Of a DNA stretch of 64,000 bases, positions 12,045 through 22,086 are shown piece by piece. A program made the position numbers and the translations under genes. Positions within the stretch are counted from its first letter, which is position 1. Each line of letters opens with the position of its first letter. Below the pieces are notes generated by a model, which worked only from the letters and a program-made list of their open reading frames with translations, searched no databases and was not told the origin of the DNA. The DNA is from Rattus norvegicus (lineage: Eukaryota; Chordata; Mammalia; Rodentia; Muridae), in contig NC_086034.1 of NCBI RefSeq assembly GCF_036323735.1, positions 12,211,001 to 12,275,000 on the forward strand, in the 5' to 3' direction.

Positions 12045-12490
12045 TTACCCTTGAAAATAAATCTTCATTGTCAACTTGATTGGATGGATAGACCCTTAGA
12101 CTATTAGTGCAGCTCACCTCTGCAAGTGCTTATATGGACATTTACAGAAATTAGATAATGAGGGCTCTGGTCTTATGAATGATTTAATACCCTGATGGAT
12201 TGAAATTTTCAATAGCTTCTTAGGAGTGGTTGGACTTTCTTCCTCATTAGAGGAAGTAAGTACCATAGAATAGGTGTTTAGGTGCTGTGTCTTGTCCTGG
12301 CCCCTTCTGCTACAACTGTATTCTGATGCCTGTTAGCCTTGGTGTGAGCTGCTCCACTCTGCTTCCTCTATACCATGATATAAGCTGTTCCTCGTGCCAT
12401 CCTTGTCATAATGACAGAAACTTCAAAAATAGGAGCAAATAAGTTGTTCCTCTTTCAAATTGTTTGTGTTGGATGTTTTTGCTCACAATA
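12045..12490 (+). repeat. Old interspersed repeat, family not resolved
   Basis: 'tgtcaacttgattggatgga', 'gaggaagtaagtacc', 'gtcttgtcctggccccttct' and 'aagttgttcctctttcaaat' are landmarks of a common old mammalian/rodent repeat whose type I cannot fix (LTR-like or non-autonomous DNA transposon). It resembles the element at 47325-47660. Confidence 0.5.
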
Positions 12491-12604
12491 AGGCAGTTTT
12501 ACAAACCTTATTAATTTTTACCTAGGCAAAGCTTAAAATCATGAATTTTGATTGAAGGTGATAGAAGGTCTGTAAGCCAAATTTCTAAAAATTCTGTATC
12601 AGTT

Positions 12605-12790
12605 ACTTCCTTCTTTCCTTCCTTCCTTCCTCCCTTCCTTCCTTCTTTCCTTCCTTCCTTCCTCCCTCCCTCCCTTCCTCTTTCTTTCTTTCTTTCTTTC
12701 TTTCCTTACTTTTCCTTTTTTTTTATTTTCTTTCTTCCCTCCTCCTCCTCATTATTAATCTTATCATCATCATTATTATTATTATTTTAT
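12605..12790. repeat. Compound pyrimidine microsatellite
   Basis: (TTCC)n with CTTT interruptions to about 12685, then (TTTC)n, a T run, (TCC)n, and finally (ATC)n/(ATT)n. It gives rise to the Ser/Phe/Pro-rich chance frame at 12548-12802. The C/T-only strand bias over more than 100 bp makes it a candidate for triplex (H-DNA) formation. Confidence 0.9.
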
Positions 12791-13394
12791 CATATTCACT
12801 AAATGGAACTTTCTAGACTCTAGTAAATCTCAGAAGTAGCACAAAAATCATGCCCTTGATACCTGAGCTTGAATGAACCTCAAATAAAGTTGTTATAAAT
12901 TGCTAAGATTTGAGCTGGGTAGGTTTGAACCCTTCCCATTAGTATTCTTTCATTGTTTTCTAGGAAGACAATTGCAGGATAAGAATGCCTCTCAATTTTA
13001 AGTTTGAACTTCAAGTTTCATTATTTATAACAATGTTCAAAGACACTATCAGGTCCAGAGATGACAATGGAAACAACAGTGGCTTCTGTTCCTCTGGATG
13101 TAGCGCAACCTTGCTCATTGTTTGGCCAGGAAGAGCTAGCACCCTGGTTACAGACACACAAAAATCAAATACAATGAACTGGCAGCATTTGGTGGTTTCA
13201 GTGCTAAATTGTCATTCTGGGCCTCGGAACTTAAAATATATACCTGGATGCCATGTTGGGAATATACTGAGTGAGAGAATGGAGAAGGAAAGGAGGATTT
13301 AAGACAATTCTATAGGTACTGGATGAGCCACAACAATCTTTTGATGGACAGTTGGTTTAAGACGATGTGAGTTTGGATAGTTGGAAGTTAGAGT
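12791..13394. other. Unassigned DNA
   Basis: Holds a 105-codon open frame (12985-13302) with no recognisable domain, no conserved context and no codon signature I can argue for. Confidence 0.4.
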
Positions 13395-13714
13395 GCACAG
13401 GGTGTCCTAGCCACAGTTCACCTGCTATCACTCTTTCAGTTCATCTGGTCCTCTTCCCAAATATCACACCCTTGGAGAATTCTCCATACATCCGCCTAAA
13501 TCAATTTTCCCACTCCTGCTTACTCATTTTTTTACATTATTTTGTTGTCCTTCATAGTCTAAAATACCTAAAATCACATTATATGCATCTTGCTAGATCT
13601 GTTTGTTACTTATCTCTTTAAGAAGATCTTCCCCCACCATGAAGAAACAGACTGATTTATGTCCTCATTCTGTCACTGGATCCTAGAATAGCGCCTGACC
13701 AGCAGATGAAGTCA
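13395..13714 (+). repeat. L2 LINE 3'-end fragment
   Basis: 'cctcttcccaaatatcacac', 'gaagaaacagactg' and 'gatcctagaatagcgcctga' follow the L2 3' order (...cactttctcagagag... / ccagcacctagaacagtgcc). It stops where the minus-strand L1 begins, so the L1 appears to have landed in or beside it. Confidence 0.65.
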
Positions 13715-14432
13715 GGACATTTGTTATTCCCTTTCCTGGTTTCCTATGCATAAAACATCTAACCTTCCCCCTCCCTCCTCCCCCTGCTTCTATGAGTGTG
13801 TTCCCCCTCCCAACCACCCACTCCTTCCTGATTCCCTGTCCTGACATCCCCCCTACACCCTACACTGAGGGGGTTCAACCTTGGCAGAACCAAGGGCTTC
13901 TTCTTCCATGGGTGCCCAACAAGGCCATCCTGTGCTACAAATGCAGCTGGAGCCATGGGTCTGTCCATGTGTACTCTTTCGATGTGGATTATATCCTGGG
14001 AACTCCAGTTGGTTGGTATTGTTTTCTTATGGTTTGCAAGCCCCTTCAGCTCTTTCAATCCTTTCTCTAACTCCTCCAATGAGGAACCCATTCTTAGTTC
14101 AATGGTTTGCTGCAAGCATTCACCTCTGTCTTTGTCATGCTCTGGATGAGCCTCTCAGAAGACAGCTACATCAGGCTCCTGTCAGCATGCACTTTGGCTT
14201 CATCAATACTGTCTAGTTTTGGTGGATGTAGGTATAAGAGCTGGATTCCCATGTGGGGGAGGTTCTGAATGGCCATTCCTTCAATCTCTGCTCCAAACTT
14301 CGTCTCCATATCTCCTCCTATGAATAATTTTGTTCCCCCTGTTAAGAAGGACTAAAGCATCCACACTTTGGCCATCCTTCTTGAGCTTCATATGGTCTGT
14401 GGATTGTATCTGGGGTAATTCAAGCTTTTGGG

Positions 14433-17400
14433 CTAATATCCACTTATCAGTGAATGCATACTATGCTTTTCTGTTTTTGTTTGTTTTTGTTTTTGTTTTT
14501 TGTGATTGGGTTACCTTACTCAGGATATTTTCTAGTTCAATCCATTTGCCTATGAATTTCATGAACTAGTTGTTTTTGATAGCGGAGTAGTACTCCATTG
14601 TGTAAATGTACCACATTTTCTGTACCTATTCCTCTCTTGAAAGGCATTTGGGTTCTTTCCAAGTTCTGGATATTACAAATAAGGCTGCTATGAACATAGT
14701 GGAGGATGTGTCCTTGTTCTATGTTGGACGATCATTTGGGTATATGCACAAGAGTAGTATAGCTGGGTCCTCAGGTAGTACAATGTACAGTTACCTGAAG
14801 AACCTCCAGATTGATAACCAGAGTGGGTGTCAGCTCGCAATTACACCAAAAATGGAGGAGTGTTCCTCATTCTTCATATCCTTCCCAGCATCTGTTATCA
14901 CCTGAGTTTTTGATATTAGCCATTCTGACTGGTGTGAGGTGGAATCTCAGGGTTGTTTTGATTTGCATTTCCCTGATGACTAAGGATGTTGAGCATTTCT
15001 TTAGGTAGTTCTCAGCCATTTGATATTCCTCAGCTGAGAACTCTTGTTTAGTTCTGTACCACATTTTTTATTGGATTATATGACTCTCTGCCGTCTAACT
15101 TCTTGAATTCTTTGTATATATTGGATATTTGCCCTCTATCACATGTGGGATTGGTAAAGATCTTTTCTAATCTGTTGGTTGCCATTTTTTCCTAAAGTAG
15201 GTGTCCTTTGCCTTACAGAAGCTTTGCAATTTTATGAGGTCTCATTTGTTGATTCTTGATCTTAGAGCATAAGCCATTGGTTTTCTTATCAGGAAATTTT
15301 CTCTCATGCCTATGTGTTCAAGGCTCTTCCCCACTTTTTCTTCTATTAGTTTGAGTATATCTGGTTTTATGTGGAGGTTTGTCATCCACCTGGTCTTGAG
15401 CTTTGTACAGGAATATAAGAATGGATCTATTTGCATTCTTCTGCATGCTGACTTTCATTTGAACCAGCACCATTTCTTGAAAATGCTATCTCTTTTCCAC
15501 TGGATGGTTTTAGCCCCTTTGTTAAAAATCAAGTGACCATAGGTGTGTGGGTTCATTTCTGTGTCTTCATTTCTATTCCATTGTTCTACCTGCCTGTCTC
15601 TGTACCAATACCATAGAGTTTTTATCACTACTGCTCAGTAATACTGCTTCAGGTCAGGGATGGTGATTTCCTCAGAAGTTCCTTTATGGTTGAGGATAGA
15701 TTTTGCAATCCTGGATTATTATTTCATTATTTCAAATGAAATTGCAAATTACTCTTTCAAACTCTAGGTAGAATTGCATTGGAATTTTGATGGGATTGCA
15801 CTGAATATGTAGATTTCTTTTGGCAAAATGGCCATTTTTACTATATTAATCCTGCCTATTCATGAGCATGGGCGATCTCTCTATCTTCTGAGATCTTCTT
15901 CACTTTCTTTCTTCAGAGACTTGAAGTTCTTGTCATACAGATCTTTCACTTGTTATTTTAGAGTCAAACTGAGGTATTTCATGTTATTTGTGACATTGTG
16001 AAGGGTGTTGTTTCCCTAAATTCTTTCTCAGCCTGTTTATCCTTTGAGTAGAGGAAGGCTACTGACTTGTTTGAGTTAATTTTATACCCAGCCACTTTAT
16101 GGAAGTTGTTTGTCAGCTGCAGGAGTACTCTGGTGGAACTTTTGAGGTCACTTAACTATACTATCTTATCATTCGCAAATAGTGTTATTTTAACGTCTTC
16201 CTTTCCAATTTGTATCACTTTGACATCCTTTTGCTGTCATATTGTTCTGGCTAGGATTTTGAGCACTATATTTAATAAGTGGTCAGTCTTTGATTTTAGT
16301 GGCAGTGCGTCAAGTTTCTCTCCATTTAGTTGGATGTTGGCTACTGCTTTGTTCTGTATTGCTTTTACTATGTTTAGGTATGGGCCTTGAATTCCTGATC
16401 TTTCCAAGACATTTAACATGAAGGGGTGCTGGATCGTGTCAAATGCTTTCTCAATACCTAATGATATGATCATGTGTTCTTTTATTCCTTTGAGTTTGTT
16501 TATATAGTGGATTGCATGGATGGATTTCTGTAAAATGAAGCATGCACTTAATCATGATGGATGGTCATTTTGATGTGTTCTTGAATTCGTGTTTCAAGAA
16601 TTTCATTGAGTATTTTTGTGTCAATATTCATAAGGAAAATCGGTCTGAAGTTCTCTTTGTTGGGTCTTTGTGTGATTTAGGTATAAGCATAATTGTGGCT
16701 TCATAGAAGGAATTGGGTAGTGCTCCATCTGTTTGTCTTTTGTGGAATAGTTTGGACAGTATTGGGATTAGGTCCTCTATGATAGTCTGATAGAATTCTC
16801 CACTAAAACTGTCTGCCCTAGGCTTTTCATGGGTGGGATACTTTTAATAAGTGCGTCTATTCCTTTAGGGGTTATGGGACAGTTCAGAACTTTTATCTGG
16901 CCCTGATTTAACTTTGGTACCTGGCACCTGTCTATTAAATTATCCATTTCATCCAAATTTTCCAGTTTTGTTGAATATTAGCTTTTGTAGTAGGATCTGA
17001 TGATTTTTTTTGAATTTCCTCAGATTCTGTTGTTATGTCTCCCTTTTCCTTTATGATTTTGTTAATTTGGATACTCTCTCAGTGCCTGGTGGTTAGTCTG
17101 GCTAAGGGTTTATATATCTTGTTTATTTTCTCCAAGAACCAGTTCTTGGTTTTGTTGATTCTTTGTATAGTTCCTGTTGTTCCTGCTTGGTTGATTTAAG
17201 CCCTGAGTTTGGGTATTTCCTGCCATATACTCCTCTTGTGTGTATTTGCTTCATTTTGATCTAGACCTTTTAGGTGTGTTATCAAGCTGCTGATGTATAC
17301 TCTCTTGGATTCTTTTTGGAGGCACTCAGAGCTATGAGTTTTTCTCTTAGCACTGCTTTCATTGTGTCCTATAAGTTTGGGTATGTTGTGCCTTCATTTT

Positions 17401-18255
17401 CATTAAATTATAAAATGTCTTTAATTTCTTCATTTTTCCTTGACCAAGTTATCATTGAGTAGAGCATTGTTCAACTTCCATGTATATGTGGGCTTTCTGT
17501 CATTTTTTGTTGTTATTGAAGACCAGACTTAGTCTATGATGATCTGACAGGACTTATGGGATTATTTCACTCTTCTTGTATCTGTTGAGGCCTGTTTTGT
17601 GACCGATTATTTGGTCAATTTTGGAGAAGGTACCACAAGGTGCTGAGAGGAAGATATATTCTTTTGTTTTAGGATGAAATGTTCTATCAATATCTGTTAA
17701 ATCCATTTGGTTCATAACTTCTTATGTTTGTTTCTCAATGTCTGTTTAGTTTCTGTTTCCATGATCTGTCCATTGATAAGAGTGGGGTGTTAAAATTTCC
17801 TACTAGGATTGTATGAGGGACAATGTATGCTTTGAGCTCTATTAAGGTTTCTTTTATGAATGAAGGTGCCCTTTCATTTGGAGCACAGATATTCAGGACT
17901 GAGAGTTCATCTTGATGGATTTTTTCCTTTGATGTATATGAACTGTCCTTCCTTATCTTTTTTGATAATTTTGGTTGAATGTCTATTTTATTTGATATTA
18001 GAATGGCTACTCCAGCTTATTTCTTGGGACCATTTGCTTGGAAAATTGTTTTCTAGCCTTTTACTCTGAGGAAGTGTCTATCTTTGTCACTGAGGTATAT
18101 TTCCTGTGTGCAGCAAAATGCTGGGTCCTCTTTATGTATCCAATCTGTTAGTCTGTGTCTTCTTATTGGGGAATTGAGTCCATTGGTGTTAAGCGATATT
18201 AAGGAATAGTGATTGTGGTTGCCCATTATTTTGTTGTTAAAAGTGGAATTACGTT
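14433..18255 (-). pseudogene. L1 ORF2 remnant (endonuclease/reverse transcriptase)
   Basis: ORF2p of an intact L1 carries an N-terminal endonuclease, a reverse transcriptase (RT) and a C-terminal Cys-rich segment, and performs target-primed reverse transcription. Here the stop codon is at 14433-14435 after the usual ISGY C-terminus. The C-terminal segment (CSTSLVIREMQIKTTLRFH) is readable at 14867-15064. The RT segment 16237-16473 keeps EKAFD and GPYLNIVKAI, but the catalytic Asp before 'AEKAFD' is Gly (SLGIEKAFD). About ten residues of the conserved SGTRQGCP region are missing. The FADD box at about 16165-16185 reads FAND. The start near 18255 is eroded. Many stops and frame changes elsewhere make this a dead copy. 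Confidence 0.9.
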
Positions 18256-18279
18256 TGTGTGGCTATCTTATTTTGAGTT

Positions 18280-19345
18280 TGTGGCAAAAAGATTATTTTC
18301 TTGCTTTTTCTAGGGAGTAGTTTCCCTCCTTGTGTTAGAGTTTTCCATCTATTATCCTTTGTAGGACTGGACTTGTGGAGAGATATTGTGTAAATTTAAT
18401 TTTTCATGGAATATCTTGGTTTCTCCATCTATGTTAATTAAGAGTTTTGCTGTATATAGTAGACTGGGCTGGCATTTATGTTCTCTTCGTGTCTGTATGA
18501 CATCTGCCCAGTAGCTTCTGGCTTTCATAGTCTCTGGTGAGAAATAACTTTGATATTTCTGCCTTTATATGTTACTTGATCATTTCCCCATACGGATTTT
18601 AATATTCTTTGTTTTGTGTATTTGGTGTTTTGTCTATTATGTGTATTAAATTGCTTTTCTGGTCCAATCTATTTGGAGTTCTTGTACGTTTATGGGATCT
18701 CTTTCTTTAGGTTAGGGAAGTTTTCTTCTATAATTTTGTTGAAGGTATTTACTGGCCTTTAAGTTGGGAGTCTTCCTTCTCTTCTACACCTATTATCCTT
18801 AGGTTTGACCTTATCACTGTGTCCTGGATTTTATCGATATTTTGGGTTAAAAGCTTTTTGTGTTTTACATTTTTTGACAGTTGTCTCAATGTTTTCTATG
18901 GTATCTTCTGCCCCTGAGATTCTCTCTTCTATCGGTTCTATTCTCTTGACGATGTTTGCATCTATAACTCCTGATCTCTTCCCTAGGTTTTCTATCTCCA
19001 GGGTGTCTCCCTTTGTGATTTCTTTAGTGTTTCTATTTCCATGTTTAAATCCCGGATGGTTTTGTTCAATTCCTTCACCCCTTTGTGTTTTCCTATAATA
19101 TTTTAAGAGATTTTTGTCTTTACTATTCTTCTTGTTTACCTGTGTTATCCTGTATTTTTTTAAGGGATTTATTTATGTCCTTTTTAAAGTCCTCTATTAT
19201 CATCATGAAATGTGATTTTAAATCCAAATCTTGCCTTTCTGGTGTGTTTGGATACCCAGTATTTGCTTTGGTGGGAGAACTGGGCTCTGATGATGCCAAG
19301 TAGTCTTGGTTTCTGTTGTTTGTGTTCCTGTGCTTGCCTCTCACA
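18280..19345 (-). pseudogene. L1 ORF1 remnant (RNA-binding protein)
   Basis: Intact ORF1p is a trimeric coiled-coil RNA-binding chaperone that packages L1 RNA. The N-terminal part is readable on the minus strand up to about 19345: NRNQDYLASSEPSSPTKAN, then PNTPERQDLDLKSH, then EDFKKDINKSLKKIQDNTG, typical of murine ORF1p ahead of the coiled coil. The expected initiator context reads 'TVRGKH', so the start ATG is lost. The frame breaks after 19123, and the RNA-binding and C-terminal parts (18280-19100) are scattered over several frames. Confidence 0.85.
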
Positions 19346-20304
19346 GTCAGGTTGTTTCTGGTGTTAGTTGCTCTTGCTGTCTCTGACATTGGCTTGACCT
19401 TCCTGTCAGCCAGTGTATCAGCGTTCCTGGAGACTTGTTTTCTCCCAGCATAATTTGGGTACAGAGACCTGTGGGACAGGATCAGATCAGGGCTCAGGCA
19501 GAAACTGGAAGGGTTCTGTCCCAGAAAGCTCCAGGATTGTGTATCCTGAGGGCTCCACGCAGAGCAGAGCAGAAGAGTTGGTCTTATTTCTGCTCTCAGG
19601 TGTGTCAGCACTCCTGGAAACTAGCTTTCAGCTCTGGGAGCAGAGAGAAACCTGAAGATCCTCTCCCTGACTGCTTCTAGGTTCCTGTGTCCAGAGGGTT
19701 CTAGGTAGATTCCTCTTGGGCCAGGAATGTGTATAGAAGTGGTGGTCTCCCCTGAGCTCTCAGGATTGTCTGCACGTCTGAGAGTCCAGCTTCCTCTGCC
19801 AAGGGTATTTTGGTACAGAGACATGTGTTGCTGGGTCACCTCAGAAACTGGAAGGGTTCTGCCCATGACTGCTTTTAGGTTCCTGGGTCCTGAGGGCACT
19901 AGGGGGGTTCGTCTTGGGCCAGGAATGTGAGCAGAAGTGGGCATATCTCCTAAAGCTCTCAGGATTTTCTGCACTTCCAAGAATCCAGGTCTCTCCCCCA
20001 CAGGATTTGGGTACAGAAAGCTGTGGGACTGGGTCAGCTCCAATTGCAGGCAGAAACAGGAAGGGTCCTTTTTCCAAGACTGCTCCTGGGTTTGTGTGTC
20101 CTGAGGGCTCCAGGCTGGTCATTAGGAGCAGAAGAGTCCGTATTACCTCTGCTCTCGGGTGTGTCAACGCTTCTGGCAACTGGCTTTCATCTCTGGTTGC
20201 AGTCAGAAACTAGATGGGTCCTTTCCATGGCTGTTTCTAGGTTCCTGTGTCTAGAGGGCACTAGATGAGTTCTTCTTGGGCCAGGAATATGAGCATAAGT
20301 GGTC
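19346..20304 (-). promoter_or_regulatory. L1 5'UTR promoter region with tandem units
   Basis: Murine L1 transcription starts in a 5'UTR built of repeated units. Here a header 'gggtacaga' recurs near 19455, 19811 and 20008, and 'tgggccaggaat' near 19717, 19915 and 20277. Anchors of the 'cagaaac' type lie at 19499, 19842, 20051 and 20214. Unit 1 to unit 2 is about 356 bp, and unit 2 to unit 3 only about 196 bp. The middle unit therefore lacks about 160 bp. GC content is higher than in the flanks. Promoter activity would face left (minus strand), and there is no evidence that it still works. Confidence 0.7.
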
Positions 20305-21324
20305 AAAAAAATCTTTTTAAATCTCACTTTCTGAAGAAGTATTTAAAGATGTGATGTGATGTTGTTAACTAAAGACCCCATACTCTATCAGATCTCTTGA
20401 GTTTATGCATCCTGAGAAATGGAAAGTGTGCACCTGACAAGCAACAGCCCCTTATTCCCCAATTCTTTCCAAAATAAGGAAAATATACAAACAAGAACAA
20501 AACAAAGGAGCATGATGACACTTTTAGAAGTGATAAATATGTTTATTAACATCGTTGTTATACTGATTCATGGTTTTATGCCTACATATAAACTCTTCAT
20601 ATTCTCCGCATTAAATATGGGCAGTGTGCATATTCAACTGTATGGCAATGAACATACGTTTAGAGAGAAAGGGGGCATCGCAACCATTAGTAAAAATAAA
20701 AAATAAAGGAAAAAGTAAAAAAGAAAAAGAAAAAAAGAACTTTGGGGGAGGCAATTTGTTCAGAAGTGAAGCATACCTCCCTTCTATCCAGGTATAGGAC
20801 TAGGGCAGGATGGCCTGAGTCCTTAATGCAGCCCAACTTTTGAAGCAGGTGAGCATGCAGCATACAGCACCCCTTGTTTCTAGGCCTCACAGTCTCCAGC
20901 TTATCACCTGCACCTGCATTCCATTTTGACTGATTTTTGCACAGCGCAGCAACTCAACATGAAAGGAAGTGTTTTAAAGGGAATTAATTTTGTTATGGTT
21001 TACATTACTTTTTAGTTAAAAAGGTAACAGATGAAAGACGTGCTTTGCAAGACACCTCCAAGCAGCCTCTGTGCCAGACAGTTCAGCAAGTATCTGTCTT
21101 GCTTGATTTGCTCGGCTGTGAGTATAATGACCTCAGATTTAGTCCTTTGTCTTCACTGAATACTCTGCTATAAACTTGGTTTCATCTCAGAATCCTCAAA
21201 GTATTATTCTCATTTATTCAAAGGGGACATCACATATATAGCCTTATAACATTTATGCTCCCAGTGAGAAGTGGGAAGTTTGTCTTCCTTTTAAAAGTAT
21301 TGACTATAGTCTTACCTTCTATAA
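20305..21324. other. Unassigned DNA with an A-rich tract
   Basis: An A/G-rich tract lies at 20690-20742 ('aaataaaggaaaaagt...'), possibly the tail of an unrecognised retroposon. I identify nothing else. Confidence 0.4.
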
Positions 21325-21470
21325 TACCGTATTTATGATACACCTTTCAGGTGCCCTACATTTATTTACTTATCTGACCCACACTGTGGATTCCATCATT
21401 AAAACTCACGTGGAAAACCTGCGACCTGGAGAAGCTGAGTCACTTGCCAAGGCCAGCAGGTAAATGAAAG
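21325..21470 (-). repeat. MIR SINE
   Basis: 'ttcaggtgccctacatttat', 'gaagctgagtcacttgccaa' and 'ggccagcaggtaaatgaaag' are the complement of the MIR core and tail region (agaggttaagtgacttgccc / gctagtaagtgg). Confidence 0.65.
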
Positions 21471-21902
21471 ACAAACTTTTCCCAGAGTTTAATAGCAATG
21501 ACCCACCACTCCCTTCTCTCTTTCAAAGCAGACCTTCCTGACAGTCATAGCCTTTTTTTTTTTGTTTTATTTTCATGGAAAATAGAGAAAAGTCATAGGG
21601 TCTGGAATAATTATGTCAAAAATATGATTTTTCCTCATGTCTCATGTTTGATGCCCCCACAATGTCATCCAAAAATCTTCTACTTCTGACTTGACCAGTA
21701 ATGAATAATCATGGTGATAGGACCTTGAACTGGCCAATCTCTAGCTCTATTATTGTAAGTTTTCATTTTCCTTCTTTAATGGTGACAAGATGATGTCTGT
21801 GAGTGTTTTTCATAAGCCTATTTACATACTGAAAAAAGATCAGCACTTTCCAATCGATTCTGTATTAACTGAATAATGTGCATTCATTTGTTAGTATTCC
21901 TT
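21471..21902. other. Unassigned DNA
   Basis: No repeat or coding signal that I recognise. Confidence 0.4.
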
Positions 21903-22086
21903 TTAAAAGGTTTACTTATTTATTTTATGTATGCGTGCATGATCCTGTGCAAATATATGAGATATGAGCCATCAGAGGTCACAAAAGGTCATCACATATC
22001 CTAGAACTAAAGTGATAGTCAGTTGTGAGCTACCATATGAGCACTGGGAACTGAACCTGGATTCTCTGTAAGGGCAGCAAGTGTTC
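21903..22086 (-). repeat. B3 SINE, left part (split by L1)
   Basis: Plus strand: T/ATTT-rich tail, 'gccatcagaggtcacaaaag', 'gttgtgagctaccatatgag', 'ctgggaactgaacctggatt', ending at 'gcagcaagtgttc'. The head of the same SINE continues at 27156, after the L1 insertion. Confidence 0.85.
22079..22086. repeat. Target-site duplication, left copy
   Basis: 'aagtgttc', identical to 27156-27163. It marks the exact insertion point of the L1 at 22087-27155 inside the B3 SINE. Confidence 0.8.

Larger units (their letters stand above)
13715..20304 (-). mobile_element. Nearly full-length L1, inactive
   Basis: All L1 parts occur in order on the minus strand: 3'UTR 13715-14432, ORF2 remnant 14433 to about 18255, ORF1 remnant about 18280-19345, and a tandem-unit 5'UTR about 19346-20304. 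At about 6.6 kb it is close to the length of an active murine L1. Both ORFs carry many stops and frameshifts, and ORF2 has lost key active-site residues, so it cannot move by itself. The poly(A) tail is not seen at the left edge, and I found no convincing target-site duplication. It is older than the copies at 28.2 and 49.2 kb. Confidence 0.92.

Noticed and set aside
12985..13302. A 105-codon plus-strand frame as a possible gene.
   Set aside because: No recognisable domain, no promoter or splice context, and not clearly above chance for 64 kb in six frames.
19123..20213. Overlapping long frames on both strands at 19.1-20.2 kb as a gene cluster.
   Set aside because: The sequence is L1 5'UTR and the ORF1 N-terminus. 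The higher GC content of the 5'UTR makes open frames frequent, and only the ORF1 part is real coding ancestry.
13715..20304. Target-site duplication for the large minus-strand L1 ('gaagtcag' left, 'aagtggtca' right).
   Set aside because: Match too short and interrupted. The poly(A) side also appears deleted.
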